Source of the DNA: JANYCG01 sp031397915
GTDB taxonomy: Bacteria > Pseudomonadota > Gammaproteobacteria > Burkholderiales > Burkholderiaceae_C
DNA: 19,698 nt
Direction of reading: 5' to 3'
Assembly (NCBI GenBank): GCA_031397915.1
Contig: JANNMM010000348.1
Span: forward strand, 1-19,698
The first letter of the stretch is position 1, and each line of letters begins with the position of its first letter. This document shows positions 7,303-15,466 of this stretch, piece after piece. The notes beneath the pieces were generated by a model. That model had not been told where the DNA came from and ran no database searches. It worked only from the letters and a program-made list of their open reading frames with translations. Both the position numbers and the translations under genes were made by a program.

Positions 7303-8619
7303 ATGAGTCCTTTTCAATGGATGACACTGGCAATTTTTGCAATCACGATCCTGGTCATCATCAGCAACAAGATTGACAGCACCTTGGCTGGACTTGTCGG
7401 GGTGGTGGTCATGATTTGGTTGGGCATCATGAATGAGGCCGACGCTTTTGGCTTTGTGGACTGGAACGTGATGGCCATACTTGTGGCTATTTGGCTGATC
7501 GCCGGGTATTTTGGGAAAACCGGCGTTCCAAGCTGGCTTTCGGTTCAGGCTCTCAAACTCTCGGGCGGGCGGCCTGGCCTGCTAGTGATGATTTTGACTT
7601 TCATCGCGGGTGTCATCTCCATGTTTGTGGACAATGTGGTCACCATACTGATGATGGCCCCGGTCGCGTTGCCGCTGGCGCGGGCAATGGGCCTTCCGCT
7701 GGTGCCCGTTATTCTGATGATTGGATTTGGTGCCAATTTCATGGGGACGGCGCTGATCATCGGCGACCTGCCGCCCCAAATGCTGCACAGCGTCGCTGGC
7801 GCTGAGTTCTTTGACTTCATATGGCAGCATGGCCGGCCGTCGTCGTTCATCATCCTCATGATCACATTCATCATCACGCTGGCGGCCATGTACGCGTATG
7901 GCTTCAGGGGCAGACCGCGAATCCACGATATTGCGGCGCTTGGCATCGACGCAAAAATACCCAATCCGTTGTTTGCGTCAGTCGTCTGCCTTTGGTTTCT
8001 GGGGACAGTTGTCGCCATGTCCATGCGCGAGCACATTGGGGTGATGCTCGGCTTTATCGCGCTCACCGGAGCGTTGTCACTGGTGTTGGTCTTGCATTTT
8101 CTGGGTGATCGAGTCAAGGAAGCGCCTGACTTTGAAGAGATGGTTCAAAGCCTGGACTGGCGGGCCATATTCTTCTACATTGCCCTGTTTGCCTTGGTTG
8201 GTGGCCTTGAAAAATCCCACATTCTGGACAAACTCGCCGATGCGATGCGGCCGCTCTTCGCGCAGAATTACGCTTTGGGCGCGACGGCTCTGTATTGGGT
8301 CACCATTCCAATCGTCGGCTTGGTCGAGCACGATGCTTATATCTTGACTTTCCTGAAAACCATCAAAGATATGGGCGAGGCCGGAATTGAGCCCTGGCCA
8401 CTTTATTGGATCGTGCTTTGGGCTGGCACTTTAGGCAGCAACCTTACAGTAGCTGGCGCGCCGGCGCTGTACGTGGCGCTTTCCCTTGCTGAAAAGGAGG
8501 AGGGCCGCAAAGTGTCGCTCCGCGAATTTTTGTCATGGAGTGTCCCGTTCACGATCGTATGCTCACTGATCTGCTACGTTCTGGCGATGCTGATCTGGGT
8601 ATTGCCTTACACCAAATAG
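7303..8619 (+). CDS. Ion transporter (IT) superfamily permease, ArsB/NhaD/CitM-like (SLC13-family annotation)
   Basis: This 438-residue polytopic inner-membrane protein has about 10-12 hydrophobic helices spread along its length. Two repeated half-sites of the ion transporter superfamily can be seen. The first half has DNVVTILMMAP (110-120) and GANFMGTALIIGDLPP (143-158). The second has VEHDAY (341-346) and GTLGSNLTVAGAPALY (375-390), followed by an EFLSWSVPFT helix start. These correspond to the discontinuous substrate-binding hairpins of ArsB, NhaD and citrate/dicarboxylate carriers. The substrate cannot be told from sequence: Na+/H+ exchange, an oxyanion or an organic acid are all possible. 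No arsenic-resistance genes are nearby. GAGGAG precedes the ATG. The stop codon overlaps the ribosome binding site of the following UspA gene, so the two are almost certainly one operon, which hints at a stress-related transport role. Confidence 0.88.
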   Translation: MSPFQWMTLAIFAITILVIISNKIDSTLAGLVGVVVMIWLGIMNEADAFGFVDWNVMAILVAIWLIAGYFGKTGVPSWLSVQALKLSGGRPGLLVMILTFIAGVISMFVDNVVTILMMAPVALPLARAMGLPLVPVILMIGFGANFMGTALIIGDLPPQMLHSVAGAEFFDFIWQHGRPSSFIILMITFIITLAAMYAYGFRGRPRIHDIAALGIDAKIPNPLFASVVCLWFLGTVVAMSMREHIGVMLGFIALTGALSLVLVLHFLGDRVKEAPDFEEMVQSLDWRAIFFYIALFALVGGLEKSHILDKLADAMRPLFAQNYALGATALYWVTIPIVGLVEHDAYILTFLKTIKDMGEAGIEPWPLYWIVLWAGTLGSNLTVAGAPALYVALSLAEKEEGRKVSLREFLSWSVPFTIVCSLICYVLAMLIWVLPYTK

Positions 8620-8628
8620 GAGCGCCTT

Positions 8629-9072
8629 ATGTACACGAACATTTTGTTGCCCACCGACGGTTCTTCGGCCTGCCGTGCCGCAGCCGAAGCTGGTGTCGCG
8701 CTCGCAGCCAAATTCGGCGCCAAGGTGACAGCTTTTTATGCCGCGCCTGCGCCCACGCCGCTGGTCTATCGAAAACTAATGCCCATTGGCATTGACACCG
8801 TGCAGCACAACAAACAGCTGATCCAGGAAGCGGCGGCCAAATACCTGCAGACCATTGCCAAACTCGCCAAATTGGCCAACGTTTCCTGCGATTTGGTCAG
8901 CGCAACCAGCGATTTCCCAGCCGACGCGATCCTGGCCATCGCAAAAAAGCACAAGTGCGACTTGATCGTCCTTGCGCCCCACACCCGCAAAGGGCTGGCG
9001 AAGATGCTTTTGGGTAGCCAGACCAATAAAGTCCTGGCAAACGCTTCAATACCCGTGCTGGTACACCGCTGA
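8629..9072 (+). CDS. Universal stress protein, UspA family (single domain)
   Basis: The 147-residue cytoplasmic protein has the standard Usp alpha/beta fold: it begins YTNILLPTDGS, has a central CDLIVLAPHTRKGL segment, and ends with SIPVLVHR. The usual ATP-binding pattern G-x2-G-x9-G-S/T is only partly kept. The last GS (in LLGSQT) is present, but the two earlier glycines are replaced by Ala and Thr in the APHT segment. Nucleotide binding may therefore be weakened or altered. The gene starts 9 bp after the permease stop, with AGGAG straddling that stop codon, so translation is likely coupled. A regulatory or sensing partnership with the permease is inferred from this arrangement. It converges with the TerC-UspA gene, whose own Usp domain has a complete ATP motif. 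Confidence 0.92.
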   Translation: MYTNILLPTDGSSACRAAAEAGVALAAKFGAKVTAFYAAPAPTPLVYRKLMPIGIDTVQHNKQLIQEAAAKYLQTIAKLAKLANVSCDLVSATSDFPADAILAIAKKHKCDLIVLAPHTRKGLAKMLLGSQTNKVLANASIPVLVHR

Positions 9073-9083
9073 GGCTGGCAAAG

Positions 9084-9105
9084 CCGCCGGTTGCTCAGCC
9101 GGCGG
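9084..9105. terminator. Hairpin between convergent genes, possible bidirectional terminator
   Basis: CCGCCGG (9084-9090) and CCGGCGG (9099-9105) form a perfect 7-bp GC stem around an 8-nt loop that contains the TerC-UspA stop codon. It lies in the 22-bp gap of two convergent genes and extends into the 3' end of the TerC-UspA frame. There is no clear T-run on either side, so termination would be weak or Rho-assisted. Confidence 0.4.
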
Positions 9106-10303
9106 ACGCCGCATTGACCACGAGAACTGGCACGTCCGCATGCTCCATGGTGCTAACCGCCACTGAGCCCAACCGGGCTCCCGTGTGGTTGCCCAGGCCC
9201 CGAGACCCCAACACAATCAGGTCGGCGTCCACCGTCCGAGCAACTTCGGCAATGCAGGGGCCTGGCGCGCCGACCTTCATGTGCGCCGTGAAGGGGAGCC
9301 CTGCCTGGGTTAAGGTTTCGCGGGCTCGGGCCGTCGCAGCGACGGATTTTTCGCTGTGGTATTCGTCCAGCACTTTGCCATTGACAAACGCGGTGACATC
9401 GCCTGAGACCTGTCGCTGCACATTGACCAAGTGAAGCTCCAGCCCGGTGGGTTCGCGCAGTTCACTCCGCATGGCAACCAAATGCCGAAGCGCGGCATCG
9501 GAGCCCAGGGAGCCATCCACCGCCAAAACCACCTTGCGCAGTTGCCCCGGCGCCTTGACAACACCAGCCTGTGGTCGCGCCTCGGCGGGGGTCTTTTTGC
9601 GGCGCGCCAACAAGGTTCCCAAAGCCAGAACCAGCAGCGCGCCTGTCGTCCCTGCGCCATACCTCAAAAGGTCAGTGGCCGCGAACTTCGGCGCGGACGG
9701 CATAACCTGAGCGTTGGCGAATACCGGATCGCTGACCACCATGGAGCCCGCGATCCACCCCAGCAACATGCCGCCGACGGTGATGATGATGGGGAAGCGA
9801 TCCATCAGACGCAACACCAACTGGCTGCCCCAAACGATGATGGGAATACTGACCAACACACCAAAAATGACGAGTGCGAAGCTATGCCCGGTGCCAGACG
9901 TTTCGGCGGCGCCCGCTATGGCGATCACGTTGTCAACACTCATGACGAAGTCGGCAATGATCACCGTCTTGACGGCCCCCCAGAGTTTGTCAGTGGCGGC
10001 GATGTCGCCGTGGCCCTCTTCGTGTTCTGGCAACAGCAATTTCACACCGATCCAGAGCAACAGGGCGGCCCCCGCAATTTTCAAAAATGGCACTGCCAGG
10101 AGTTGCAATGCAAAGAAAATCAGAACGAGGCGCAACGCAATCGCGCCCACCGTTCCCCAAAAAATTCCCTTGGCGCGAAGGTCAGGCGGAAGTTTTCGAC
10201 AGGCCAGGGCAATGACAACAGCGTTGTCGCCTCCCAGCAGGATGTCGATCAAAATAATTTGACCGACAGCGACCCAAAAATCAACCGACGCTAAAAATTC
10301 CAT
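9095..10303 (-). CDS. TerC/YjbE-family membrane protein fused to a C-terminal UspA domain
   Basis: The 402-residue protein joins two modules. Residues 1 to about 190 are a TerC-family membrane domain with helices near 8-30, 46-66, 70-90, 110-130, 140-160 and 170-190. It carries the two acidic signatures GGDNAV (D26-N27) and SVDNVI (D124-N125). This family is linked to export or homeostasis of metals such as Mn2+ and to tellurite or pH stress. A further helix (about 212-233) ends in a basic ARRKK anchor. Residues about 256-397 form a UspA domain starting KVVLAVDGS, with a complete ATP motif: G366-x2-G369-x9-G379-S380. Unfused TerC proteins of this type are usually about 200-260 residues, so the extra helix and Usp domain are an addition. 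The frame is continuous with no sign of sequencing error. Coupling of transport to nucleotide state is inferred. I saw no yybP-ykoY riboswitch pattern upstream. Confidence 0.92.
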   Translation of the reverse strand: MEFLASVDFWVAVGQIILIDILLGGDNAVVIALACRKLPPDLRAKGIFWGTVGAIALRLVLIFFALQLLAVPFLKIAGAALLLWIGVKLLLPEHEEGHGDIAATDKLWGAVKTVIIADFVMSVDNVIAIAGAAETSGTGHSFALVIFGVLVSIPIIVWGSQLVLRLMDRFPIIITVGGMLLGWIAGSMVVSDPVFANAQVMPSAPKFAATDLLRYGAGTTGALLVLALGTLLARRKKTPAEARPQAGVVKAPGQLRKVVLAVDGSLGSDAALRHLVAMRSELREPTGLELHLVNVQRQVSGDVTAFVNGKVLDEYHSEKSVAATARARETLTQAGLPFTAHMKVGAPGPCIAEVARTVDADLIVLGSRGLGNHTGARLGSVAVSTMEHADVPVLVVNAASAG

Positions 10304-10386
10304 CGTTTTCCGCCTTTATTACTTCTGGCGACCCTGCACAAGCCACCAACCACGCCTGCCTGGCGAGGGTTTGCACAGCCGTCAGG

Positions 10387-11280
10387 TCAGATCAGCGCCT
10401 TAAGCAGTTTTGCCATCTCTGAGGGATTGCGTGTCACCTTGAAGCCGCATTCTTCCATGATCGCGAGTTTGGCGTCCGCTGTATCCGCGCCGCCCGAGAT
10501 CAGCGCTCCAGCGTGTCCCATGCGTTTGCCCGCTGGCGCTGTGACGCCCGCAATGAAACCAACGATGGGCTTTTTCATGTTGGCCTTGCACCAGCGCGCG
10601 GCGTCAGCCTCGTCCGGTCCGCCGATTTCGCCAATCATGATGACGGCGTCGGTGTCGGGGTCGTCATTGAAAGCCTGCATCACATCAATGTGTTTGAGGC
10701 CGTTGATCGGGTCGCCACCGATGCCCACCGCACTGGACTGGCCCAGGCCAATGTCCGTCAGCTGGGCGACCGCTTCGTACGTCAATGTGCCTGAACGGCT
10801 CACCACCCCAATCCGCCCTTTGCGATGGATGTGGCCGGGCATGATGCCAATCTTGATTTCGTCCGGTGTGATCAGGCCAGGGCAGTTGGGGCCGAGCAGC
10901 AGGGTTCTTTTCCCGCCGGCCGCTTCTTTGGCCTTCATTTTGTTGCGGATTTCAAGCATGTCGCGAACAGGAATGCCTTCGGTGATGCAAATCGCCAGGT
11001 CCAGGTTGGCTTCGACCGCTTCCCAAATGGCAGCCGCTGCACCGGCTGGCGGCACGTAAATGACGCTGACCGTCGCGCCGGTTTGGGCAGCCGCTTCCTT
11101 GACCGAAGCGAAGATTGGAATGTCAAAAATCCGCTCGCCAGCCTTTTTCGGGTTCACGCCGGCGACAAAGCAGTTTTTCCCGTTGGCGTATTCCTGGCAC
11201 TTCTCGGTGTGGAACTGGCCGGTTTTGCCGGTGATGCCCTGGGTGATGACGCGGGTGTTTTTGTTGATGTAGATGGACAT
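10387..11280 (-). CDS. sucD: Succinate--CoA ligase, alpha subunit
   Basis: The 297-residue alpha subunit of succinyl-CoA synthetase carries the phospho-histidine step of the TCA cycle, interconverting succinyl-CoA and succinate with formation of a nucleoside triphosphate. The N-terminal CoA-binding Rossmann domain shows TQGITGKTGQFHT (13-25). The ligase domain shows GPNCPGLI (130-137) and the active histidine H256 in GKRMGHAGALISGG. Length matches the family (about 290). It follows sucC by 12 bp with AAGGA before the ATG, so the two subunits are co-expressed. No frameshift or missing residue was seen. Confidence 0.97.
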   Translation of the reverse strand: MSIYINKNTRVITQGITGKTGQFHTEKCQEYANGKNCFVAGVNPKKAGERIFDIPIFASVKEAAAQTGATVSVIYVPPAGAAAAIWEAVEANLDLAICITEGIPVRDMLEIRNKMKAKEAAGGKRTLLLGPNCPGLITPDEIKIGIMPGHIHRKGRIGVVSRSGTLTYEAVAQLTDIGLGQSSAVGIGGDPINGLKHIDVMQAFNDDPDTDAVIMIGEIGGPDEADAARWCKANMKKPIVGFIAGVTAPAGKRMGHAGALISGGADTADAKLAIMEECGFKVTRNPSEMAKLLKALI

Positions 11281-11292
11281 GGTTTCCTTGCC

Positions 11293-12453
<1,161 letters not shown>

Positions 12454-12579
12454 GAGGAGCTTCTCGGAAATGGAATGAATGCCCAGCGCGTCCGCAGCGC
12501 ATGAATTGAGGCCAAAACGGCATCAACCCCATGCGAAATTGCCATTGAACAACGCAGCGCTGAAATGTATCATGCTGCA

Positions 12580-12610
12580 TTGCACCATTGCTTGCTGCAA
12601 ACTTGCACCA
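12580..12610. repeat. Two direct copies of TTGCACCA in the sucC/argC divergent region
   Basis: TTGCACCA occurs at 12580-12587 and again at 12603-12610, 23 bp start to start (about two helical turns), inside the 185-bp region between the divergent sucC and argC starts. The spacing would suit a regulator binding one face of the helix. It may equally be chance, and no known regulator is assigned. Confidence 0.35.
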
Positions 12611-12638
12611 AGGCCACTACTTCCGGAAAACTTTCGCC

Positions 12639-13556
12639 ATGCCCAAAATATTCATCGACGGAGAAGCCGGAACCACCGGGCTGCAAATTCGCGAACGCCT
12701 GCAGGGACTGCCCTCGGTTGAGGTCCTCAGCATCGCACCCGAGTTGCGCAAGGATGCGGCGGCCAAGGCCGCGTTGATGGCCAAGGTTGACCTGGTGGTG
12801 CTGTGTCTGCATGACGGAGCGGCCATCGATTCTGTCGCGATGATTGACGCGATGGCGGGGCCGCAGCCCAAAATCATTGACGCCTCCAGCGCGCACCGGG
12901 TCGCACCGGGCTGGGTTTACGGCTTCCCGGAACTCAACGCCGCCCAGACTGCCGCTGTGAAAGCCGCCCGACGCGTGGCCAACCCCGGTTGTTACCCGAC
13001 CGGCGGCATCGCCCTCATGCGCCCGCTGGTTGAAGCCGGCCTGATGCCCAAAGACTATCCGGTGGTGATGCAGGGTTTTTCTGGCTATTCTGGCGGTGGC
13101 CGACCAATGATCGAGACCTATGAAATCACCAAAACCGCGCCGCCGCTGGACCTCTACGGCCTGGGCCTTGAACACAAACATGTGCCCGAATTTCACCGGT
13201 ATTCGGGCCTCAGCCGCCGGCCGGTTTTTGTCGCGGCTGTTGGCAACTTCTACAGCGGCATGATCGACCAGATCGGTGTGCATTTTGACCTGCTCACGGG
13301 CGTCAGCAAGGCCAGCCAGCTCGAAGAGGCGCTGCGCGCCCATTACAAGGGTAGCGAATGGGTGAAAGTGGTCGCGCCAGAGGCCAACGGCCGCATGGAA
13401 GCGCAGTCGCTCAATGGCACCAACCGCCTCGAATTGAGCGTGTATGGCAATGACAAGCTGGGTCAGGCGGTGTTGACTGCCAAATACGACAATTTGGGTA
13501 AAGGCGCCAGTGGTGCTGCGGTTCAGAATTTGAAGCTGATGCTCGGTCTGGCCTGA
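12639..13556 (+). CDS. argC: N-acetyl-gamma-glutamyl-phosphate reductase, type 2
   Basis: This enzyme reduces N-acetylglutamyl phosphate to the semialdehyde with NADPH, the third step of arginine synthesis. The 305-residue length and the start MPKIFIDGEAGTTGLQIRERL-type region (nucleotide-binding GTTG at 11-14) identify the short, type 2 branch of the ArgC family. The catalytic Cys is C118 in NPGCYPTGG. GFSGYSGGGR (146-155) and GLEHKHVPEF (176-185) are further active-site segments. A TTG start 51 bp upstream is possible but would add an unrelated N-terminus, so the ATG is preferred. The Shine-Dalgarno is weak. It stands alone on the plus strand between sucC and recX, with no other arg genes in view. 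Confidence 0.95.
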   Translation: MPKIFIDGEAGTTGLQIRERLQGLPSVEVLSIAPELRKDAAAKAALMAKVDLVVLCLHDGAAIDSVAMIDAMAGPQPKIIDASSAHRVAPGWVYGFPELNAAQTAAVKAARRVANPGCYPTGGIALMRPLVEAGLMPKDYPVVMQGFSGYSGGGRPMIETYEITKTAPPLDLYGLGLEHKHVPEFHRYSGLSRRPVFVAAVGNFYSGMIDQIGVHFDLLTGVSKASQLEEALRAHYKGSEWVKVVAPEANGRMEAQSLNGTNRLELSVYGNDKLGQAVLTAKYDNLGKGASGAAVQNLKLMLGLA

Positions 13557-13613
13557 GCGGCTTGGCCCGGCGCCAATCGCTGCCGCGGCCACCCCCGTCA
13601 ACGTCGATCCACG

Positions 13614-14072
13614 TCAGTCGTCTTGGTTTGCGCCAGTCAACACCCGGCGAATGACGTCGCCGCTAAAACCCCGGCTGGCCAGAAAACGCGTTTGTTTGGC
13701 GCGTTCAGCCGGCCCGCTGGCGGGTTCACCAAATTTTTTCTGCCACAAGGCCTGGGCACGGGCGAATTCTGTGCCCTGCAACTGCGCAATCGCCTCGATC
13801 ACCTGCTCTTTGCCAACCCCTTTGCCCTGCAACTCCTGGCGGATTCGCGCAGCTCCGAGTTTGGCTGAACGGCGGTTGACGACCGACTCGACGACCCGCT
13901 GTTCGCTGATGAAACCCTTGCCCTCGAGCTCGCTCAGAATCTTCCCCAACTCCCCTGGCGCCTCTTCGAACGACGCCAGACGGCGTTCGAGTTCCAGTCG
14001 CGAATGCTCACGCCCGCTCAAAAGCCGCAGCACGCGGCCCTTGAGGGAGAGTTGAGTTTGAGCGATTTTCAC
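13614..14072 (-). CDS. recX: Regulatory protein RecX (recombination regulator)
   Basis: RecX binds RecA filaments and limits or modulates their activity. The 152-residue protein is all-helical with the repeated three-helix RecX units. Recognisable segments are SLKGRVLRLLSGREHSR near the N-terminus, LEGKGFISEQRVVES, and ARIRQELQGKGVG in the middle, ending with RGFSGDVIRRVL. The start codon is GTG (14070-14072) with no clear Shine-Dalgarno, which would keep levels low relative to RecA. It lies 116 bp downstream of recA on the same strand, the classic recA-recX arrangement, with an AT-rich potential hairpin between them. Confidence 0.93.
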   Translation of the reverse strand: MKIAQTQLSLKGRVLRLLSGREHSRLELERRLASFEEAPGELGKILSELEGKGFISEQRVVESVVNRRSAKLGAARIRQELQGKGVGKEQVIEAIAQLQGTEFARAQALWQKKFGEPASGPAERAKQTRFLASRGFSGDVIRRVLTGANQDD

Positions 14073-14078
14073 GTATTG

Positions 14079-14138
14079 AGCTAATTTATAAATAAATATG
14101 CATAATAAGTAATTAAATTTAATATGCTATTTATAGCT
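14079..14138. repeat. AT-rich imperfect inverted repeat between recA and recX
   Basis: Inside a markedly AT-rich patch (about 14080-14160) the arms AGCTA (14079-14083), TATAAATA (14087-14094) and GCATA (14100-14104) are complementary to TATGC (14123-14127), TATTTATA (14128-14135) and TAGCT (14134-14138). They are separated by small bulges and a loop of about 18 nt. Composition is unlike the flanking GC-rich genes. It may form an RNA structure reducing read-through from recA into recX, or be a remnant of an intergenic repeat. Confidence 0.45.
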
Positions 14139-14183
14139 AATAACTTAAATTACTCGTGACTTAAGTCGTCTTTAGATTCAAGT

Positions 14184-14203
14184 AAAGTTTACTCTGAAAC
14201 TTT
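14184..14203 (-). terminator. Short AT-rich inverted repeat at the recA stop
   Basis: AAAGTTT (14184-14190) and AAACTTT (14197-14203) are perfect 7-bp arms around a 6-nt loop that holds part of the recA stop codon. The stem is weak and AT-rich, and no T-run follows. It could at most be a leaky terminator or processing site between recA and recX. Confidence 0.25.
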
Positions 14204-15301
14204 TTTTCCACCTGATTTCGACTTTTCCACCACTTCGGGCTCGCCTGGCAAGAGCGGAATGCCCAGCGAGGCGCGCACCTTGTTCTCGATTTCGGTCGAC
14301 AAACCGGGGTTTTCACGCAAAAACTCGCGCGCGTTGTCGCGGCCCTGGCCGATTTTTTCACCGTTGTAGGCATACCAGGCACCGGATTTGTCGATGATGT
14401 TGGCGGCAACGCCCATGTCAATGATCTCGCCGTGGCGGCTGATGCCCTCGCCAAACAAGATGTCAAACTCGGCCGTCTTGAAGGGTGGCGCGACCTTGTT
14501 TTTGACGACCTTGACTTTGGTTTCGTTGCCAATCGCCTCTTCGCCCTTTTTGATGGTGCCGGTGCGGCGAATATCGAGGCGCACCGAGGCGTAAAACTTC
14601 AGCGCATTGCCGCCAGTGGTGGTCTCGGGGCTGCCGAACATCACACCGATCTTCATGCGGATCTGGTTGATGAAGATCACCATGCAGTTGGTCTTCTTGA
14701 TGTGGGCGGTGAGTTTGCGCAGCGCCTGGCTCATCAGGCGGGCTTGCAGGCCGGGCAGTGAGTCGCCCATTTCGCCTTCAAGTTCGGCTTTGGGTGTGAG
14801 CGCAGCAACCGAATCGACCACGATCAAGTCAACCGCGCCGGAGCGCACCAGTGAATCGACGATTTCCAGCGCTTGTTCGCCGGTGTCGGGCTGGCTGATC
14901 AGCAGGTCTTGCAGGTTCACGCCGAGTTTTTGCGCGTACTGGATGTCCAGCGCATGCTCCGCATCGACAAACGCGCAGGTACCCAGCAGTTTTTGCATCT
15001 GGGCGATGACTTGCAGCGTCAGCGTGGTTTTGCCGGACGACTCCGGGCCGTAGATTTCAACCACGCGACCGCGCGGCAGCCCACCCACGCCCAGGGCGAT
15101 ATCCAGCCCCAGGGAGCCGGTGGAGCAGACCTGGATGTCTTCGATCACCTCGCCCTCACCCAAACGCATGATGGTGCCCTTGCCAAATTGTTTTTCAATC
15201 TGCAAAAGAGCCGCTTGCAAGGCCTTGGCTTTTTCGGTGTTGGCGGCGAGGTTGAGGCCCGACGTGCCGATTGAGTTGCTGTTTTTGGTGGAGGCGTCCA
15301 T
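14189..15301 (-). CDS. recA: Recombinase RecA
   Basis: RecA forms ATP-dependent filaments on single-stranded DNA, drives strand exchange and stimulates LexA self-cleavage in the SOS response. The 370-residue protein has Walker A GPESSGKT (85-92), Walker B LIVVDSVAAL, loop L1 with EGEMGDSLPG and loop L2 with FGSPETTTGGNALK. A charged C-terminal tail ends GGKKVSE. It is slightly longer than the E. coli protein, with an extended N-terminus rich in Ser/Asn. The ATG is well placed behind AAAGGT (8 bp spacing). A LexA-box-like sequence lies about 85-100 bp upstream. recX follows on the same strand. No intein or disruption was seen. Confidence 0.98.
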   Translation of the reverse strand: MDASTKNSNSIGTSGLNLAANTEKAKALQAALLQIEKQFGKGTIMRLGEGEVIEDIQVCSTGSLGLDIALGVGGLPRGRVVEIYGPESSGKTTLTLQVIAQMQKLLGTCAFVDAEHALDIQYAQKLGVNLQDLLISQPDTGEQALEIVDSLVRSGAVDLIVVDSVAALTPKAELEGEMGDSLPGLQARLMSQALRKLTAHIKKTNCMVIFINQIRMKIGVMFGSPETTTGGNALKFYASVRLDIRRTGTIKKGEEAIGNETKVKVVKNKVAPPFKTAEFDILFGEGISRHGEIIDMGVAANIIDKSGAWYAYNGEKIGQGRDNAREFLRENPGLSTEIENKVRASLGIPLLPGEPEVVEKSKSGGKKVSE

Positions 15302-15333
15302 GAAAAATACCTTTGAAAATCAATGTGTTGAAG

Positions 15334-15362
15334 ATAAAACCGGCTAAATTCGCGTTTGGCAA
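15334..15362 (-). promoter_or_regulatory. Candidate recA promoter
   Basis: On the minus strand TTGCCA (15357-15362) is followed after 17 bp by TTTTAT (15334-15339), about 33 bp before the recA ATG. The match is partial. The LexA-like site lies about 22 bp further upstream of the -35 rather than overlapping it, so a second promoter closer to that site may exist. Confidence 0.3.
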
Positions 15363-15384
15363 CCGATCTGCTTTTATCAACAGG

Positions 15385-15400
15385 CTGGATGCTTGAACAG
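15385..15400. promoter_or_regulatory. LexA (SOS) box-like site upstream of recA
   Basis: Read toward recA the site is CTGTTCAAGCATCCAG. This fits the proteobacterial SOS box CTGT-N8-ACAG in all but one defined position (CCAG instead of ACAG), and it is preceded by TA as in strong boxes. Its position, 84-99 bp before the recA start codon, agrees with SOS control of recA. Confidence 0.5.
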
Positions 15401-15424
15401 TATCTTAACGCGATGTGTTGAAAT

Positions 15425-15459
15425 TGGTAAACACTTTTTTTAGTCAGTTTGATTTACCA
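15425..15459. promoter_or_regulatory. Inverted repeat before the MarR-family gene, candidate autoregulatory operator
   Basis: TGGTAAA (15425-15431) and TTTACCA (15453-15459) are perfect 7-bp arms separated by 21 bp, ending 7 bp before the MarR-family ATG. MarR proteins often repress their own promoter through palindromic sites, though usually with shorter spacing. The 28-bp centre-to-centre distance might reflect two bound dimers or looping. Confidence 0.4.
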
Positions 15460-15466
15460 TATTCCG

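Noticed and set aside
7303..8619. Naming the permease ArsB (arsenite efflux) or NhaD (Na+/H+ antiporter)
   Set aside because: Only superfamily motifs are visible; there are no ars genes nearby, and the second-half motif differs from both, so the substrate is left open.
9431..10294. 287-codon open frame on the plus strand opposite the TerC-UspA gene
   Set aside because: The translation is rich in Gln/Asn/His/Arg with no domain, whereas the opposite strand encodes a membrane protein with both TerC motifs and a Usp domain.
10304..10386. Possible yybP-ykoY manganese riboswitch before the TerC-type gene
   Set aside because: The leader is only about 83 bp to the next gene, and I could not find the conserved paired loops of that riboswitch.
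12570..13601. 343-codon open frame on the minus strand opposite argC
   Set aside because: It is the antisense shadow of argC in a GC-rich gene; no motif or credible start signal is visible, while the ArgC motifs on the plus strand are clear.
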